A stretch of 64,000 bases of DNA from Clostridium aceticum (lineage in GTDB: Bacteria; Bacillota; Clostridia; Peptostreptococcales; Natronincolaceae). Positions 63,374 to 64,000 of this stretch are shown piece by piece. Positions within the stretch are counted from its first letter, which is position 1. Each line of letters begins with the position of its first letter. The notes under the pieces were generated by a model. The model worked only from the letters and a program-made list of their open reading frames with translations. It did not search any database and was not told where the DNA came from. The position numbers and the translations under genes were made by a program. The DNA lies in contig NZ_CP009687.1 in the NCBI RefSeq assembly GCF_001042715.1, forward strand, positions 2,471,418-2,535,417, in the 5' to 3' direction.

Positions 63374-63466
63374 CTTTATTCAAGCTCCTTTAATATTGAA
63401 GGTTTTTATTATAGCGAATTTTCATTATAGATAAACAAGTTCAAACTTTAATTTTCATATACACGG

Positions 63467-63495
63467 TCTAACGTTAACTTAACCCATAATTTGTC
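63467..63495 (-). repeat. MITE-like element, one end only (copy E)
   Basis: On the minus strand it reads TGACAAATTATGGGTTAAGT followed by TAACGTTAG, equal to the right end of copies B-D. Only this end is present; it lies inside the importer operon between permease and OppD-like genes. Confidence 0.7.
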
Positions 63496-63501
63496 ATAAA
63501 T

Positions 63502-64000
63502 TTATACATTCTTAGGATCATATATATCCCTTAGACCATCTCCCAGTAAATTACAAGCCATTACCATCAATAAGATTGCCCCCGCCGGAGAAAATAGCAC
63601 CCAGGGAGCTGTTTGCATATAGGCCCTTCCATCATTAATCATGACTCCCCATTCTGGTGTAGGAGGTTGTGCTCCTAAACCTAAAAAGGATAGTCCCGCA
63701 ATCCTCAAGATAATGCCTCCTATATCTAAGGTTGCCAAGACAATGATAGGAGAAATCATATTGGGTAAGATGTGTCGTAAAATGATGAAAAAATGGGATG
63801 TCCCGCAGGCTCTTGCAGCTCTAACATAGTCCTTTTCTTTAATAGATAATACCATTCCTCTTACAATTCTTGCATAACCCACCCATTGTACAGCTGCCAC
63901 AGCAATCATTGTATTGATGAGACTGGGTCCTAAAACTCCAGCTATGGCTAAAGCTAAAATAAGTCCTGGAAAAGCCAGCAATATATCAATGATTCGCATG
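63502..64000 (-). CDS. Oligopeptide/nickel-type ABC importer permease (OppC-like), partial
   Basis: C-terminal 166 residues or so of a permease whose start lies beyond the right window edge; the Met at 63999 is internal. The EAA loop that contacts the ATPases is present (YVRAARACGTSHFFIILRHI), as is SFLGLGAQPPTPEWGVMINDGR, typical of the OppC/DppC/NikC group. At least three membrane helices are visible. A partner OppB-like gene is expected farther upstream, outside the window. Confidence 0.93.
   Translation of the reverse strand, partial: MRIIDILLAFPGLILALAIAGVLGPSLINTMIAVAAVQWVGYARIVRGMVLSIKEKDYVRAARACGTSHFFIILRHILPNMISPIIVLATLDIGGIILRIAGLSFLGLGAQPPTPEWGVMINDGRAYMQTAPWVLFSPAGAILLMVMACNLLGDGLRDIYDPKNV

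Overview
The window is low-GC DNA from an anaerobic, endospore-forming Firmicute of the class Clostridia. This is inferred from the gerA-type germination operon, three T-box leaders, the glnA/ANTAR pair, a non-discriminating AspRS with GatCAB, and AT-rich intergenic DNA. An Alkaliphilus/Natronincola-like genus is a guess from gene content only. No rRNA, tRNA or CRISPR array was seen.

Positions 1-19400 form an accessory island. It opens with a rearranged IS66 fragment and a three-gene IS21-like element. Next comes a directly repeated GNAT segment (copy 1 carries a 191-bp deletion) that brackets a lactococcin-972-type exporter/bacteriocin cassette (4888-8581). A RAYT element with 25-bp inverted repeats (10435-11405), remnants of IS1182, IS110 and another DDE transposase, and several secreted or lipid-anchored proteins of unknown family (11790-15914) follow. 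The island ends with an agr quorum-sensing locus: agrBD on +, agrAC on -, tail to tail (16662-19361). A recurrent regulatory module (paired AAYRAAATRG half-sites exactly 21 bp apart, flanked by TATGAT-like boxes) occurs at 4.7, 9.5, 13.7 and 16.5 kb. The last copy sits upstream of agrB. The others face the GNAT remnant, the bacteriocin cassette and the secreted-protein genes. I read this as a candidate AgrA (LytTR) regulon whose operator module has been duplicated through the island.

Positions 19652-42171 are mostly chromosomal housekeeping and stress genes: MBL-fold hydrolases, a TPR protein, an AlaX-type editing protein, PgpA/YutG, a DbpA-type RNA helicase, the gerA-like A/B/C operon, a duplicated P-loop ATPase, an NSS transporter, a MacB-like ABC system with a large CARDB-like secreted partner, a nitroreductase and a chemoreceptor. 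A small inverted-repeat element (MITE-like) recurs at five places between 23 and 63.5 kb, including both flanks of the chemoreceptor gene. An IS3 element with a one-base deletion lies at 42447-44157.

Positions 44184-56609 hold nitrogen and amino-acid metabolism: glnA with an ANTAR antiterminator gene and a leader terminator; the aspS-gatC-gatA-gatB operon under a T-box whose specifier reads GAAC (AAC for Asn, overlapping GAA for Glu); ilvBN under a Val (GUA) T-box; and a sodium:solute symporter under a Tyr (UAC) T-box. The right end (56656-64000) carries a membrane protein and an Opp/Dpp/Nik-type ABC importer with two substrate-binding proteins; its permease gene runs off the window edge.
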